64,000 bases of DNA from Streptomyces cucumeris (GTDB taxonomy: Bacteria; Actinomycetota; Actinomycetes; Streptomycetales; Streptomycetaceae), in contig NZ_JANCLX010000021.1 of the NCBI RefSeq assembly GCF_024295805.1, positions 1 to 64,000 of the forward strand. Reading direction: 5' to 3'. Numbering within the stretch: position 1 is the stretch's first letter; the number at the start of each line of letters is the position of its first letter. A model generated the notes under the pieces. The model was not told the origin of the DNA. It made no database searches and was given only the letters and a program-made list of their open reading frames with translations. Below are positions 32,097 through 40,793 of this stretch, piece after piece. Made by a program: the position numbers and the translations under genes.

Positions 32097-34574
32097 ATGG
32101 GCGACAGCACCTTCCGCGGGTGGCCCCACCATCTCCCCGATCTGGTCTCCGAGGCCGTCGCCGTGGTCGATGAGCGGGGTGTCCTCACCGGCTGGAGCCT
32201 CGGGGCACACCGGCTGCTCGGGATTCCCGCGGAAGAGGCCGTCGGACGGCCCGCGGCCGGGCTGTTCGCGGACGGTGCCGAACCGCCGCACGGAGTAGCG
32301 GCGTACACGGCGCCCGGGGGAAGAGCGGCCGTACTGCGCCACCACGACGGCGGCGAGATACCCGTCGTGCTGTGGGCGCAGCCGTGGGCCCCCGGTGACG
32401 GGGGCCGCCACTGGCTGGTGCAGGCGACCCGCGAGGAGGCGATACGGCGGCAGGACGTCGGCCGGGCGCTGCTGGACAGCCTCGGCACGGACGCGCCGGT
32501 CGCCATGAGCGTCTACGACACCGACTGCCGCTGTCTGATGCAGAACGCCGCCCTGCGCAGGCTGAGCGGTCTCACCGACGAGGAGCGCATGGGCCGGACC
32601 CTCCGGGAGTCCCTGCCGGACCTGGAGGTCACGGAGATGGAGGCGCTCCAGCGGCGGGTGCTCGGGGGCGGCAGCCCGGTGGGGGACGTGGAGGTGCACG
32701 GCCGGGTACCGGCCGACCCCGGCCGGGAGCACTCCTGGTGCAACTCCGTCTTCCCTCTGAAGGACCGCTCCGGGGATGTCTTCGCCGTCTGCCACGCGGT
32801 GGTCGACGTGACCGCGCAGGCCCGCGCCCGGGAGCGGCTGGCGGTGCTCAACGACGCAAGCGCCAGTATCGGCAGCACCCTGGACCTGCTGCACACCGCC
32901 CAGGAACTGGCGGACGTGGCCGTGCCCCGGCTCGCCGACTTCGCCTGCGTCGATCTGATCGACTCCGTCTTCGAGGGCGAGGAGCCGCCGTCCGGCCCGG
33001 TGACCCGGGAGACCGCGTTCCGCCGCGCCGCCCACCGCTCCATCGTGCCGGGCTCCCCGGAGGCGGTGGCCGAGGTGGAGGACGTGGACGTCCACGCCTC
33101 CGCCCCCAACTCCCCCTTCGCCCGCGCGCTCGCCACCGGGCAGCCGGTGCTGGAGTCCGCGAACGGCCCGGGGCCGGTCCCCGCCTGGCTCGCCGACGAT
33201 CCCGCGCGGGCCGCGGGCATCCGGGTGTGGGGCATCCACTCCTGGATGGTGGTCCCGGTGCGGGCGCGCGGCAGCACGCTCGGGGTGGCGGTGTTCCTGC
33301 GCCGTCAGCGCCCCGAGCCGTTCGAGGAGGACGACCTGCTGCTGGCCGACGAGATCGTGGCGCGGGCCGCGGTCTGCATCGACAACGCCCGCCGCTACAC
33401 CCGGGAGCGCGGTACGGCCCTCGCCCTCCAGCGCAGTCTGCTCCCCCAGCGGCTGCCCGCGCAGGCGGCCGTGGAGGCTGCCTCGCGCTATCTGCCCGCG
33501 AGCGGCCGGACCGGGGTCGGCGGCGACTGGTTCGATGTGATCTCGCTGTCCGGGGCCCGGGTGGCACTGGTGGTGGGGGACGTGGTGGGGCACGGGATGA
33601 AGGCGGCCGTCACCATGGGGCGGCTGCGCACCGCGGTGCGCACCCTGGCCGACCTCGACCTCCCGCCGGACGATCTGCTCACCCATGTGGACGCCCATGT
33701 GCGGCGGCTGATCGCGGAACAGGCCGATGAGCACCAGGACTTCGCCGAGGCGGGGCGGCCGCCCGCCGAACCGGCCATCGACACCTGGGCGTTCGGGGCC
33801 ACCTGTGTCTACGCGGTCTACGACCCCGTCACCCGGTGCTGCACCTTCGCCCGCGCCGGACACCCGCCGCCCGCCCTGGTCCTCCCCGACGGCCGGACCC
33901 GGTTCCTGGACTCCGCCGGAGGACCGCCCCTGGGGGTGGGCGGCCATCCGTTCGAGCGGGCGGAGGTCGAACTGCCCGACCGCAGCATGCTCGTGCTCTA
34001 CACCGACGGCCTGGTGGAGTCCCGGGACCATGACATCGACGCCGGTCTGGAGCGGCTGCGGGGCGCCCTGGACGACGGCTGCCACGAGCTGTCGCTGGAC
34101 TCGGTGTGCGACGCGGTGGTGAACGGACTGCTCCCCGAGCATCCGCCCGATGACGTGGCCCTGCTGGTGGCCCGTACCCGGGCGCTGGACGACGACCGCT
34201 GCGCCTCCTGGGAGCTGCCCCCGAAGCCCGCGATCGTCTCCCGGGCCCGCTCCTTCGTCGCCCAGCAGCTGGCCCAGTGGGAGCTGGGCCATCTGGTGCA
34301 CACCACCCAGCTGATGGTCAGCGAACTGGTGACCAACGCGATCCTGCACGCCGGCGGTCCGGTCAAGCTGCGGCTGGTCAGGAACGAGACCCTCATCTGC
34401 GAAGTGTCCGACAGCAGCGCCGCCGCCCCGCATCTGCGCCGGGCCGGACGGCTGGACGAGGGCGGACGCGGTCTGTTCCTCGTCGCCCAGCTCAGCAGGC
34501 GGTGGGGCACCCGGTACGCCGGGGACCGCAAGACGGTCTGGGCGGAACAGCCGCTGGAGGTCCCCGAGCCGTAA
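32097..34574 (+). CDS. PAS-PAS-GAF-SpoIIE-HATPase sensor phosphatase
   Basis: 825 residues: a PAS domain (~10-110), a second PAS domain (~125-245), a GAF domain (~255-440), a SpoIIE/PP2C phosphatase (~455-700; GVGGDWFDV, VVGDVVGHGM, RAGHPPPALVL, LYTDGLVESRD, DDVALLVART) and a C-terminal RsbW-like HATPase (TTQLMVSELVTNAILHA, EGGRGLFLV). Such hybrids switch anti-sigma/anti-anti-sigma partners in response to sensed signals. The 295 bases upstream (31802-32096) are relatively AT-rich and hold no gene. A GGAGG at 32072-32076 is rather far from the ATG. Confidence 0.9.
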   Translation: MGDSTFRGWPHHLPDLVSEAVAVVDERGVLTGWSLGAHRLLGIPAEEAVGRPAAGLFADGAEPPHGVAAYTAPGGRAAVLRHHDGGEIPVVLWAQPWAPGDGGRHWLVQATREEAIRRQDVGRALLDSLGTDAPVAMSVYDTDCRCLMQNAALRRLSGLTDEERMGRTLRESLPDLEVTEMEALQRRVLGGGSPVGDVEVHGRVPADPGREHSWCNSVFPLKDRSGDVFAVCHAVVDVTAQARARERLAVLNDASASIGSTLDLLHTAQELADVAVPRLADFACVDLIDSVFEGEEPPSGPVTRETAFRRAAHRSIVPGSPEAVAEVEDVDVHASAPNSPFARALATGQPVLESANGPGPVPAWLADDPARAAGIRVWGIHSWMVVPVRARGSTLGVAVFLRRQRPEPFEEDDLLLADEIVARAAVCIDNARRYTRERGTALALQRSLLPQRLPAQAAVEAASRYLPASGRTGVGGDWFDVISLSGARVALVVGDVVGHGMKAAVTMGRLRTAVRTLADLDLPPDDLLTHVDAHVRRLIAEQADEHQDFAEAGRPPAEPAIDTWAFGATCVYAVYDPVTRCCTFARAGHPPPALVLPDGRTRFLDSAGGPPLGVGGHPFERAEVELPDRSMLVLYTDGLVESRDHDIDAGLERLRGALDDGCHELSLDSVCDAVVNGLLPEHPPDDVALLVARTRALDDDRCASWELPPKPAIVSRARSFVAQQLAQWELGHLVHTTQLMVSELVTNAILHAGGPVKLRLVRNETLICEVSDSSAAAPHLRRAGRLDEGGRGLFLVAQLSRRWGTRYAGDRKTVWAEQPLEVPEP

Positions 34575-34641
34575 CCACCGCCGTCACGGGGTACCCACTC
34601 CACGTCCCCCGCCCGGCGGTGTACGGCTGAAAGGGCCCGAT

Positions 34642-36042
34642 GTGACCAGTCCCCTCCCCGACCCGGCCGGTTCCCTCCCGCACCGCACCGGGCCCGGCCG
34701 TCCGGTGCCCGCGCCCGCTCCGCGCCGCGCGCTGGTGGCCGGTTCGGTCGGCAACCTCATCGAGTGGTACGAGTTCGGCGTCTACGGCTACTTCGCGACC
34801 GTCATCGCCGCCAACTTCTTCACCCCCAGCGGCGGGAGCGAGGCCGAGGGTCTGGTCAAGACCTACGCCTCGTTCGGGCTCGCCTTCTTCTTCCGGCCCC
34901 TGGGCGCCGCGCTGTTCGGACGGGTCGGCGACCGGATCGGCCGCCGTCCCACGCTGATCCTGGTGCTGCTGCTGATGACCGGCGCCACCACACTGATCGG
35001 TCTGCTGCCCACCTACGCCACGGTGGGCGCCGCCGCCCCGTGGCTGCTGACACTGCTGCGGGTGGTCCAGGGCCTGTCCGCGGGCGGGGAGTTCGGCGGC
35101 GCGGTGTCGCTGATGACGGAGTTCGCGCCGCCGGGCCGCCGGGGGCTGTACGGGGCGTGGCAGTCGTTCACGGTGGCGCTGGGACTGCTCGCGGGGGCCG
35201 GCGCCGCGGCGGTGCTGGCCACCGTGCTCGATGAGCGCGCGCTCCACGACTGGGGGTGGCGGCTGCCGTTCCTGCTCACCCTGCCGCTGGGGCTCGCCGC
35301 GCTGTGGCTGCGGCTGAGACTGGAGGAGACCCCGTCCTTCCGGGCCGCGCCCGCGGTGGCACCGGCCGAGGCGAGAGCGGACCGGAAGGAGGTGGCGCGC
35401 GCCGTCGTGCTGGGGGCCGGACGGGTCATGGGCTGGGCCGCGGCCGGTTACACCTTCCTGGTCGTCATGCCCTCCTACCTCCAGAGCACCCTGGACGCCT
35501 CGTTCCGGCAGGCGCTGGTCGCCACCGTGGTGGCCAATGTGGGGTTCGCCCTGTCCATCCTCCCGGCGGGGCTGCTCAGCGACCGGATCGGACGGCGTCC
35601 GGTGATGCTCACCGGGGCGGCCCTGGTGGCCATGCTCGCCTTCCCGCTGCTCGACCTGGTCCAGGATCCGCACGGTTCGGCCGTGGTCCGCGGAGCCGCC
35701 GTCTTCGTGGCGGGCGCCGCCGTCGGGCTGATGGCCGGACCCGGTCCGGCGATGCTCGCCGAGATGTTCCCGACCCGGGTCCGCTGCACCGGGCTGGGGC
35801 TCGCCTACGCGCTGTCGAACGCGGTGTTCTCCGGATGCGCGGGGCTCATCATCACCGAGGCCGTCCAGCAGACCGGCGACGCGGACATCCCCGCGTACTA
35901 CGTGACGGTCACCTGCGCCGTCAGTCTGCTCGCCCTGCTCGGGCTGCGCGGCGACCACCACCGCGGGGCGCTGCGCGAGACCACCGGGACACCGCGCGAC
36001 CCCGGAACACCACGGACACCGAAGGAGACGTCATGCGGGTGA
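34642..36042 (+). CDS. MFS transporter, metabolite:H+ symporter (MHS) family
   Basis: A 466-residue transporter with about 12 helices. The opening VAGSVGNLIEWYEFGVYGYFATVIAANFF and FRPLGAALFGRVGDRIGRRPTL are signatures of the MHS family (proline/betaine, citrate, shikimate and oxo-acid symporters). Its last ten bases overlap the anmK start, so uptake and anmK expression are linked. The substrate is not predictable; an anhydro-sugar or another carboxylate is possible. Confidence 0.87.
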   Translation: MTSPLPDPAGSLPHRTGPGRPVPAPAPRRALVAGSVGNLIEWYEFGVYGYFATVIAANFFTPSGGSEAEGLVKTYASFGLAFFFRPLGAALFGRVGDRIGRRPTLILVLLLMTGATTLIGLLPTYATVGAAAPWLLTLLRVVQGLSAGGEFGGAVSLMTEFAPPGRRGLYGAWQSFTVALGLLAGAGAAAVLATVLDERALHDWGWRLPFLLTLPLGLAALWLRLRLEETPSFRAAPAVAPAEARADRKEVARAVVLGAGRVMGWAAAGYTFLVVMPSYLQSTLDASFRQALVATVVANVGFALSILPAGLLSDRIGRRPVMLTGAALVAMLAFPLLDLVQDPHGSAVVRGAAVFVAGAAVGLMAGPGPAMLAEMFPTRVRCTGLGLAYALSNAVFSGCAGLIITEAVQQTGDADIPAYYVTVTCAVSLLALLGLRGDHHRGALRETTGTPRDPGTPRTPKETSCG

Positions 36043-37205
36043 TCGGACTGATGTCGGGGACCTCCCACGATGCGATCGACGCCGCGGCCGCCGATCTCGT
36101 CCTCGACGGCGACACCCTGATCCTGGCCCCGCTGGGACTGGTCAGCGATCCCTATCCGGACGCGCTGCGCGGTGCGCTGCGGGCCGCGCTGCCACCGTCG
36201 GCGACCACCATGGAGGAGGTGTGCGCGCTGGACACCCGGATCGGCCAGGCGTTCGCGGCGCTCGCCGCGCGGGCCGCCCGGGAGCTGTGCGGCGGGCGGG
36301 CGGACCTCATCGCCTCGCACGGCCAGACCGTGTACCACTGGGTGGCGGACGGCCGGGCACTGGGCACCCTGCAACTGGGCCGGTCCGCCTGGATCGCCGA
36401 GGCCACCGGGGTACCGGTCGTCTCCGATCTGCGCTCCCGGGACATCGCCGCGGGCGGTCAGGGCGCCCCGCTGGTGAGCCTGGTGGACGCGCTGTGGCTG
36501 AACGGACGGCCCGGGGTGTGCGCCGCGCTGAACCTCGGCGGTATCGCCAATCTGACCGCGGTGCCCAAGGGCGGCGCACCGCTGGCCTTCGACACCGGCC
36601 CGGGGAACGCCCTCATCGACGCGGCCGCCACGGAGCTGACCGGGGGCCGGCTCGACCATGACGCGGACGGCGCGATGGCGGCGCGCGGCACGGTCCACCC
36701 GGGACTGCTCGGGCGGCTGCTGACGGAGCCGTACTACGCCCGCTCCGCGCCCAAGACCACCGGGAAGGAGCTGTTCCACCCGGCGTACCTGCGGGCCGCC
36801 CTGGCCGAGGCCGGTCCGGTCGCGGCGGATGACGTCCTGGCCACGGTCACGGAGCTGACGGCCCGTACGGTGGCGGACGCGGTCCGGTCGGTGCACGCCA
36901 CCGAGGTGATCGCCTCCGGGGGCGGCGTCCGCAACCCCGTGCTGATGGCGGCGCTGGACCGGGCCCTGGACGGGATCGCGCTGCGGTGTTCCGACGACCT
37001 CGGCCTCCCGGCGGACGCGAAGGAGGCGTACGCGTTCGCCGTGCTGGGCTTCCTGACCGCCCATGGACTGCCGGGCACCGCGCCCGGATGCACCGGCGCA
37101 CACCATCCGAGCCTGCTGGGCTCGCTCACCCCGGGGCGGCGTCCGCTGCGGCTGCCGGAGCCCGCCCGGAACGCGCCGTCCCGGCTGGAGATCTTCCGGC
37201 GCTGA
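36033..37205 (+). CDS. anmK: Anhydro-N-acetylmuramic acid kinase
   Basis: A 390-residue sugar kinase of the ASKHA fold. Diagnostic motifs are MRVIGLMSGTSHDAID at the start, IASHGQTVYH, LNLGGIANLT, FDTGPGNALID and the late SGGGVRNPVLM. It phosphorylates and opens 1,6-anhydro-MurNAc to MurNAc-6-phosphate during cell-wall recycling. ATG 36033 follows GAAGGAGA and lies within the end of the MHS transporter gene. Neither murQ nor other recycling genes are nearby. Confidence 0.93.
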   Translation: MRVIGLMSGTSHDAIDAAAADLVLDGDTLILAPLGLVSDPYPDALRGALRAALPPSATTMEEVCALDTRIGQAFAALAARAARELCGGRADLIASHGQTVYHWVADGRALGTLQLGRSAWIAEATGVPVVSDLRSRDIAAGGQGAPLVSLVDALWLNGRPGVCAALNLGGIANLTAVPKGGAPLAFDTGPGNALIDAAATELTGGRLDHDADGAMAARGTVHPGLLGRLLTEPYYARSAPKTTGKELFHPAYLRAALAEAGPVAADDVLATVTELTARTVADAVRSVHATEVIASGGGVRNPVLMAALDRALDGIALRCSDDLGLPADAKEAYAFAVLGFLTAHGLPGTAPGCTGAHHPSLLGSLTPGRRPLRLPEPARNAPSRLEIFRR

Positions 37206-37309
37206 CCCTCCGGAACCGGATGTCCGGAGCACAGACCGGATCAGAATGGGTGAACGCGGGTAAACTCAGCGTAGTTGACGGGGGGCGGGGGCGCGTGGGG
37301 GAATCGGGG

Positions 37310-39277
37310 ATGGGTGTCGGCCTCAGAGGCCGGAGCGGCATCATCAGTCTGGCCGAGGAGTGCCTGCGGCTGCCACCGGAGGCCGAGCGGCCGGTGATCA
37401 TGCTGCTCGGGCCGCGCGGCAGCGGCGCCAGTGAGGCACACAGCGCGCTGATGGAGCGGTTCGGCCCCGAGCACCCCTTCGCCTATGTGAACCTCGGCGG
37501 GGAGCAGTCGCTGCTGCCGCGCTACGCCCTGGCCCTGCTGGCCCGCCAGTTGGAGCGCAAGCTGCCGCGCTACCGCCGCTCCCACTTCCCCCGGCTCACC
37601 CTCGGGCTGCTCGCCTCCGACCACCAGTTGCGGATGACCAGCCTGGCCGAGGGGCGGCGCACCATCCGGCGGGAGCTGGACGCCTTCCAGGAGCAGGCCG
37701 AGGCGCGCTACGGCGACTACCTGGCCGCCTTCTTCGAGGTGGCCGGAGGGGCGGTGGGCGCCCCCGACGGTGCGTCCACCGCCGCGCTGGCGCTGCTGCG
37801 GGACGCCCTGCGGCGCGGTCGCCGACGGCTGCCGGGGCGGAAGTTCACCGGCAGCGCCGCCTGGTACGGCGGCCACCGGCTGCTGCACAGCCGTGATCCG
37901 TGGGAGGCCCTGGTCGAGCTCAACTTATGGCGCCACGAGGGCGACGCCCATGATCTGGAGCGGCTGGACCGGGTGCTGTTCTCCGCCTTCCTGGAGGATC
38001 TGCGGAGCAACGCGGACCGCTCGTTCATGCCGCGTTCGTATCTGCTGCTGCTGGACAACTCCCATACGGAGTACGGCCGTCGCTTCCTCGACCTGCTGAT
38101 CCGCTCGCGCCATGACGACGCCGTGGTGGCGGGCGCGGTCTGCGATCCGCTCACCGTGGTGGCCAGCGCCAACCGCTGGCTGCCGCGCTGGGGACCGGCC
38201 ACCGGGGACCAGTGGCCGTGGCAGCTGCGCGGCCCCGACCGGGCCTCGCTGGGCGACTGGGAGGAGCACCGGCCCACCCGTGACAGCGATGACACCTGGT
38301 GGTACCCGCTGCGGCTGCGTGACCTCAATCTGGACGAGGTGCGCATCCGGATGGAGCTGGAGCTGCGCCACCACCCCGACCTCGCGCCGTACACCCGGCT
38401 CGCGCCCTTCGTCCACCGGCTGACCGCGGGGCTCCCCCGGGCCGTGTCCCAGGTGCTGGAGGTGTTCCGGCAGTCGGACCTGCCCGCGGAGGACGGCTCC
38501 GAGCAGGACCGCTGGCTGCGTACGCTGCCGGACCGCACCCTGCGCGACGGCGAGGACACCCGCCCGCTCGCCGAATCCGCCCTCGGCCATCTGCTCAAGG
38601 GCTTCGACCCCGGGCAGCGGCTCGCCCTCGCCGAATGCGCGGCCGCCCGCGACCTGTCCGTCGGCACCCGGCTGCTCGCCTCGGGCGAATCGCTGTTCGG
38701 CGAGATCCGCGACCGCTGGCTGCTGCTGACGCCGGGCACGGTGACCCCGTCGCTCCACCCGTGGCTGCGGCGGCTGCTGCTGTGGCGGCTGGCCGGACGC
38801 CCCGGGGACTGGGACACCGTGCACGAGCTGCTGGCCGAGCACTTCCGGGCCGAGGGGCGCACGATGCACGAGATGTACCACCGGCTGGCCTCGGAGCGGA
38901 TCGACGAGGTGACGGAGTATCTGGTGGCCCGGTTCCCGGTGGTGCCCGCGGCCCAGTGGATCAGCGAGTTCAACATCATCACGGCCGCCCCCGGGCGGTT
39001 CCCGGCGGCGGGCGGTCCACTGGACCTGCTCGCGGCGCTGGCCCCGGAGAACCCCCCGGAGGCGGTCACCGCCGCGTCGGTGATCCGGGAGCTGATCACC
39101 GCGCGCTGGGTGTGGAGCGATCCGCTGGCCGACCCCGGCCGACGGCTGGGCGGTGTGCTCGCCGACGGTTTCAACCAGCTGTCCCGGCTGAGGAGGAACG
39201 ACATCGTGGCCCTGTTCAACGAGGCGGAGCGATACCGCCACTGGCGCCATCCGCTGACCTCCGCCGGCGAGGGGTGA
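37310..39277 (+). CDS. P-loop-type ATP-binding protein with a degenerate Walker A and a TTA codon
   Basis: 655 residues, unknown function. Near the N-terminus is a nucleotide-binding-like loop LLGPRGSGASEAH (34-44) in which the Walker A lysine is Ala40. A Walker B-like YLLLLDNSHTEYG follows near 240-255. The remainder is Arg/Leu-rich helical sequence like STAND or AAA regulatory proteins, with no signal peptide or membrane helix. Codon 206 (37925-37927) is TTA, implying bldA-dependent translation. ATG 37310 is used; GTG 37295 is in frame and possible. It is followed after five bases by a membrane-anchored periplasmic-binding-type protein, so the two probably act together. Confidence 0.7.
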   Translation: MGVGLRGRSGIISLAEECLRLPPEAERPVIMLLGPRGSGASEAHSALMERFGPEHPFAYVNLGGEQSLLPRYALALLARQLERKLPRYRRSHFPRLTLGLLASDHQLRMTSLAEGRRTIRRELDAFQEQAEARYGDYLAAFFEVAGGAVGAPDGASTAALALLRDALRRGRRRLPGRKFTGSAAWYGGHRLLHSRDPWEALVELNLWRHEGDAHDLERLDRVLFSAFLEDLRSNADRSFMPRSYLLLLDNSHTEYGRRFLDLLIRSRHDDAVVAGAVCDPLTVVASANRWLPRWGPATGDQWPWQLRGPDRASLGDWEEHRPTRDSDDTWWYPLRLRDLNLDEVRIRMELELRHHPDLAPYTRLAPFVHRLTAGLPRAVSQVLEVFRQSDLPAEDGSEQDRWLRTLPDRTLRDGEDTRPLAESALGHLLKGFDPGQRLALAECAAARDLSVGTRLLASGESLFGEIRDRWLLLTPGTVTPSLHPWLRRLLLWRLAGRPGDWDTVHELLAEHFRAEGRTMHEMYHRLASERIDEVTEYLVARFPVVPAAQWISEFNIITAAPGRFPAAGGPLDLLAALAPENPPEAVTAASVIRELITARWVWSDPLADPGRRLGGVLADGFNQLSRLRRNDIVALFNEAERYRHWRHPLTSAGEG

Positions 39278-39282
39278 GCCCG

Positions 39283-40761
39283 GTGCCCAGACTCGAATGG
39301 CCGCTGCACATCGTGCGGCGGGTGATCGTGGGGGTGGTGATCGTCGCCGTGCTGGCGGTGGCGGTGCCGCTCACCGCGCACTGGATCCAGGAGAAGCGGT
39401 CGCGCTGCGCGGCGGGCGTGGTGAAGCTGGGCGACGGCGGCGAATGCGTGGGCATCACCGACGGCTCGTACGCCTTCGCCGGTCATCTCGGCGCGGTGGA
39501 GAAGAAGATCAAGGCGGAGAACGACCGGGTCACGGCCGGTGCCGACAAGGATCCGTACGTCAGCGTCGCCTATATGACCTCCTTCACCCTGACCGATGAC
39601 GACAGCAACTCGGAGGAGTCGGTCCGCCATGAGCTGGAGGGCGCCTATCTGGCGCAGTACCGGCACAACCGCGGCGATCTGTCCTCCACTCCCAAGATCA
39701 AGCTGCTGATCGCCAACACCGGCAGCAACGCGGCCCACTGGGCGCACACCACCGACGAGCTCATCGGGCGCACCGGCGCGCCCGACCACCTGGTGGCGGT
39801 GACCGGGCTGGGGCCGAGCACCGACCGGACCCTGGAGGCGCTGCGCCGGCTGTCCGACCACGGCCTCGCCCTGGTGGCCAGCACCATGACGGCCACCAAC
39901 ATCAAGGGCATCAACGGCTTCGTGCGGGTCTCACCGACCAACGTGGACGAGGCGCAGGCCGCGTCGGCCTATCTGAAGCAGCAGAAGATCCGCACCGCGG
40001 TGGTGGTGCAGGACGACGCGGAGAGCAACTACTACGCCAAGACCCTGGGCGACGCCTTCACCGATGTCTTCCAGGACACCGAGGGCCACCGGCTGGTGGC
40101 GGACCGGATGACCTACGACTCCTCCGTGCGCAGCGCCTGGCAGAACGAACTGCGCTATATGCCGGGGCAGTTGTGCGACCAGAAGCCGCAGGTGGTCTAC
40201 TTCGCCGGCCGTGGCCGCCATCTCACCCGCTTCCTGGACTCGCTGGCCAACCGGCCCTGCCAGGGGCGGAAGTTCACCGTCATCGCGGGCGACGACACCT
40301 CCAACCTCACCGCGCGGCAGCTCGCGCACGCCGCCGAGAGCGGGGTGCGGGTGCTGTACACGGGGCTGGCCCATCCGGACATGTGGCGCCAGGATCCGCT
40401 CCATGTCTCCGGTCCGTCGGCCCGCCACTTCCAGCCCGACGGCTCACTGGACCGCTGGTTCCCCAATGACCCCCGGTACGACGGGCAGGCCATCATGGCG
40501 CATGACGCGGTGCTGACCGCGGCACACGGCATCCAGATGGCGGCGGGCTGGCAGGGCGAGGTGACCGGGGACGCGGTGGCCCGGATGTTCCACCAGATGG
40601 ACGGCCGGCAGCAGGTGGCGGGGGCGAGCGGGTTCATCTCCTTCCGGAACGACGGCAATCCGCGGAACAAGGCGGTGCCGATCCTGCATCTGACCCGGAC
40701 CGGCCGCGCGGAGCTGCTGGAGGTGTCGGCACCGCGCGGGGAGCCGCCGCGCAAGCAGTGA
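39283..40761 (+). CDS. Membrane-anchored type 1 periplasmic-binding-like protein
   Basis: 492 residues: an uncleaved signal-anchor helix near the N-terminus (VRRVIVGVVIVAVLAVAVPLT) and a large extracytoplasmic domain with the Leu/Ile/Val-binding (LivJ/receptor-like) fold (SVAYMTSFTL, LLIANTGSNAAHW, VAVTGLGPSTDRTLEALRRL, PTNVDEAQAASAYLKQQKI, VVYFAGRGRHLTRFL). There is no lipobox and no ABC permease or ATPase partner. GTG 39283 has GAGGGG at good spacing; GTG 39274, overlapping the previous stop, is possible. With the preceding P-loop protein it may form a ligand-sensing system. Confidence 0.78.
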   Translation: MPRLEWPLHIVRRVIVGVVIVAVLAVAVPLTAHWIQEKRSRCAAGVVKLGDGGECVGITDGSYAFAGHLGAVEKKIKAENDRVTAGADKDPYVSVAYMTSFTLTDDDSNSEESVRHELEGAYLAQYRHNRGDLSSTPKIKLLIANTGSNAAHWAHTTDELIGRTGAPDHLVAVTGLGPSTDRTLEALRRLSDHGLALVASTMTATNIKGINGFVRVSPTNVDEAQAASAYLKQQKIRTAVVVQDDAESNYYAKTLGDAFTDVFQDTEGHRLVADRMTYDSSVRSAWQNELRYMPGQLCDQKPQVVYFAGRGRHLTRFLDSLANRPCQGRKFTVIAGDDTSNLTARQLAHAAESGVRVLYTGLAHPDMWRQDPLHVSGPSARHFQPDGSLDRWFPNDPRYDGQAIMAHDAVLTAAHGIQMAAGWQGEVTGDAVARMFHQMDGRQQVAGASGFISFRNDGNPRNKAVPILHLTRTGRAELLEVSAPRGEPPRKQ

Positions 40762-40770
40762 CCGGCGCGG

Positions 40771-40793
40771 GGCCCGGCAGGCGCCGCCGGGCC
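40771..40793. terminator. Bidirectional hairpin between convergent genes
   Basis: GGCCCGGC (40771-40778) pairs with GCCGGGCC (40786-40793). It fills the short gap between the stops of the binding-protein gene and the convergent phosphatase gene, so it could end both transcripts. Confidence 0.6.
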
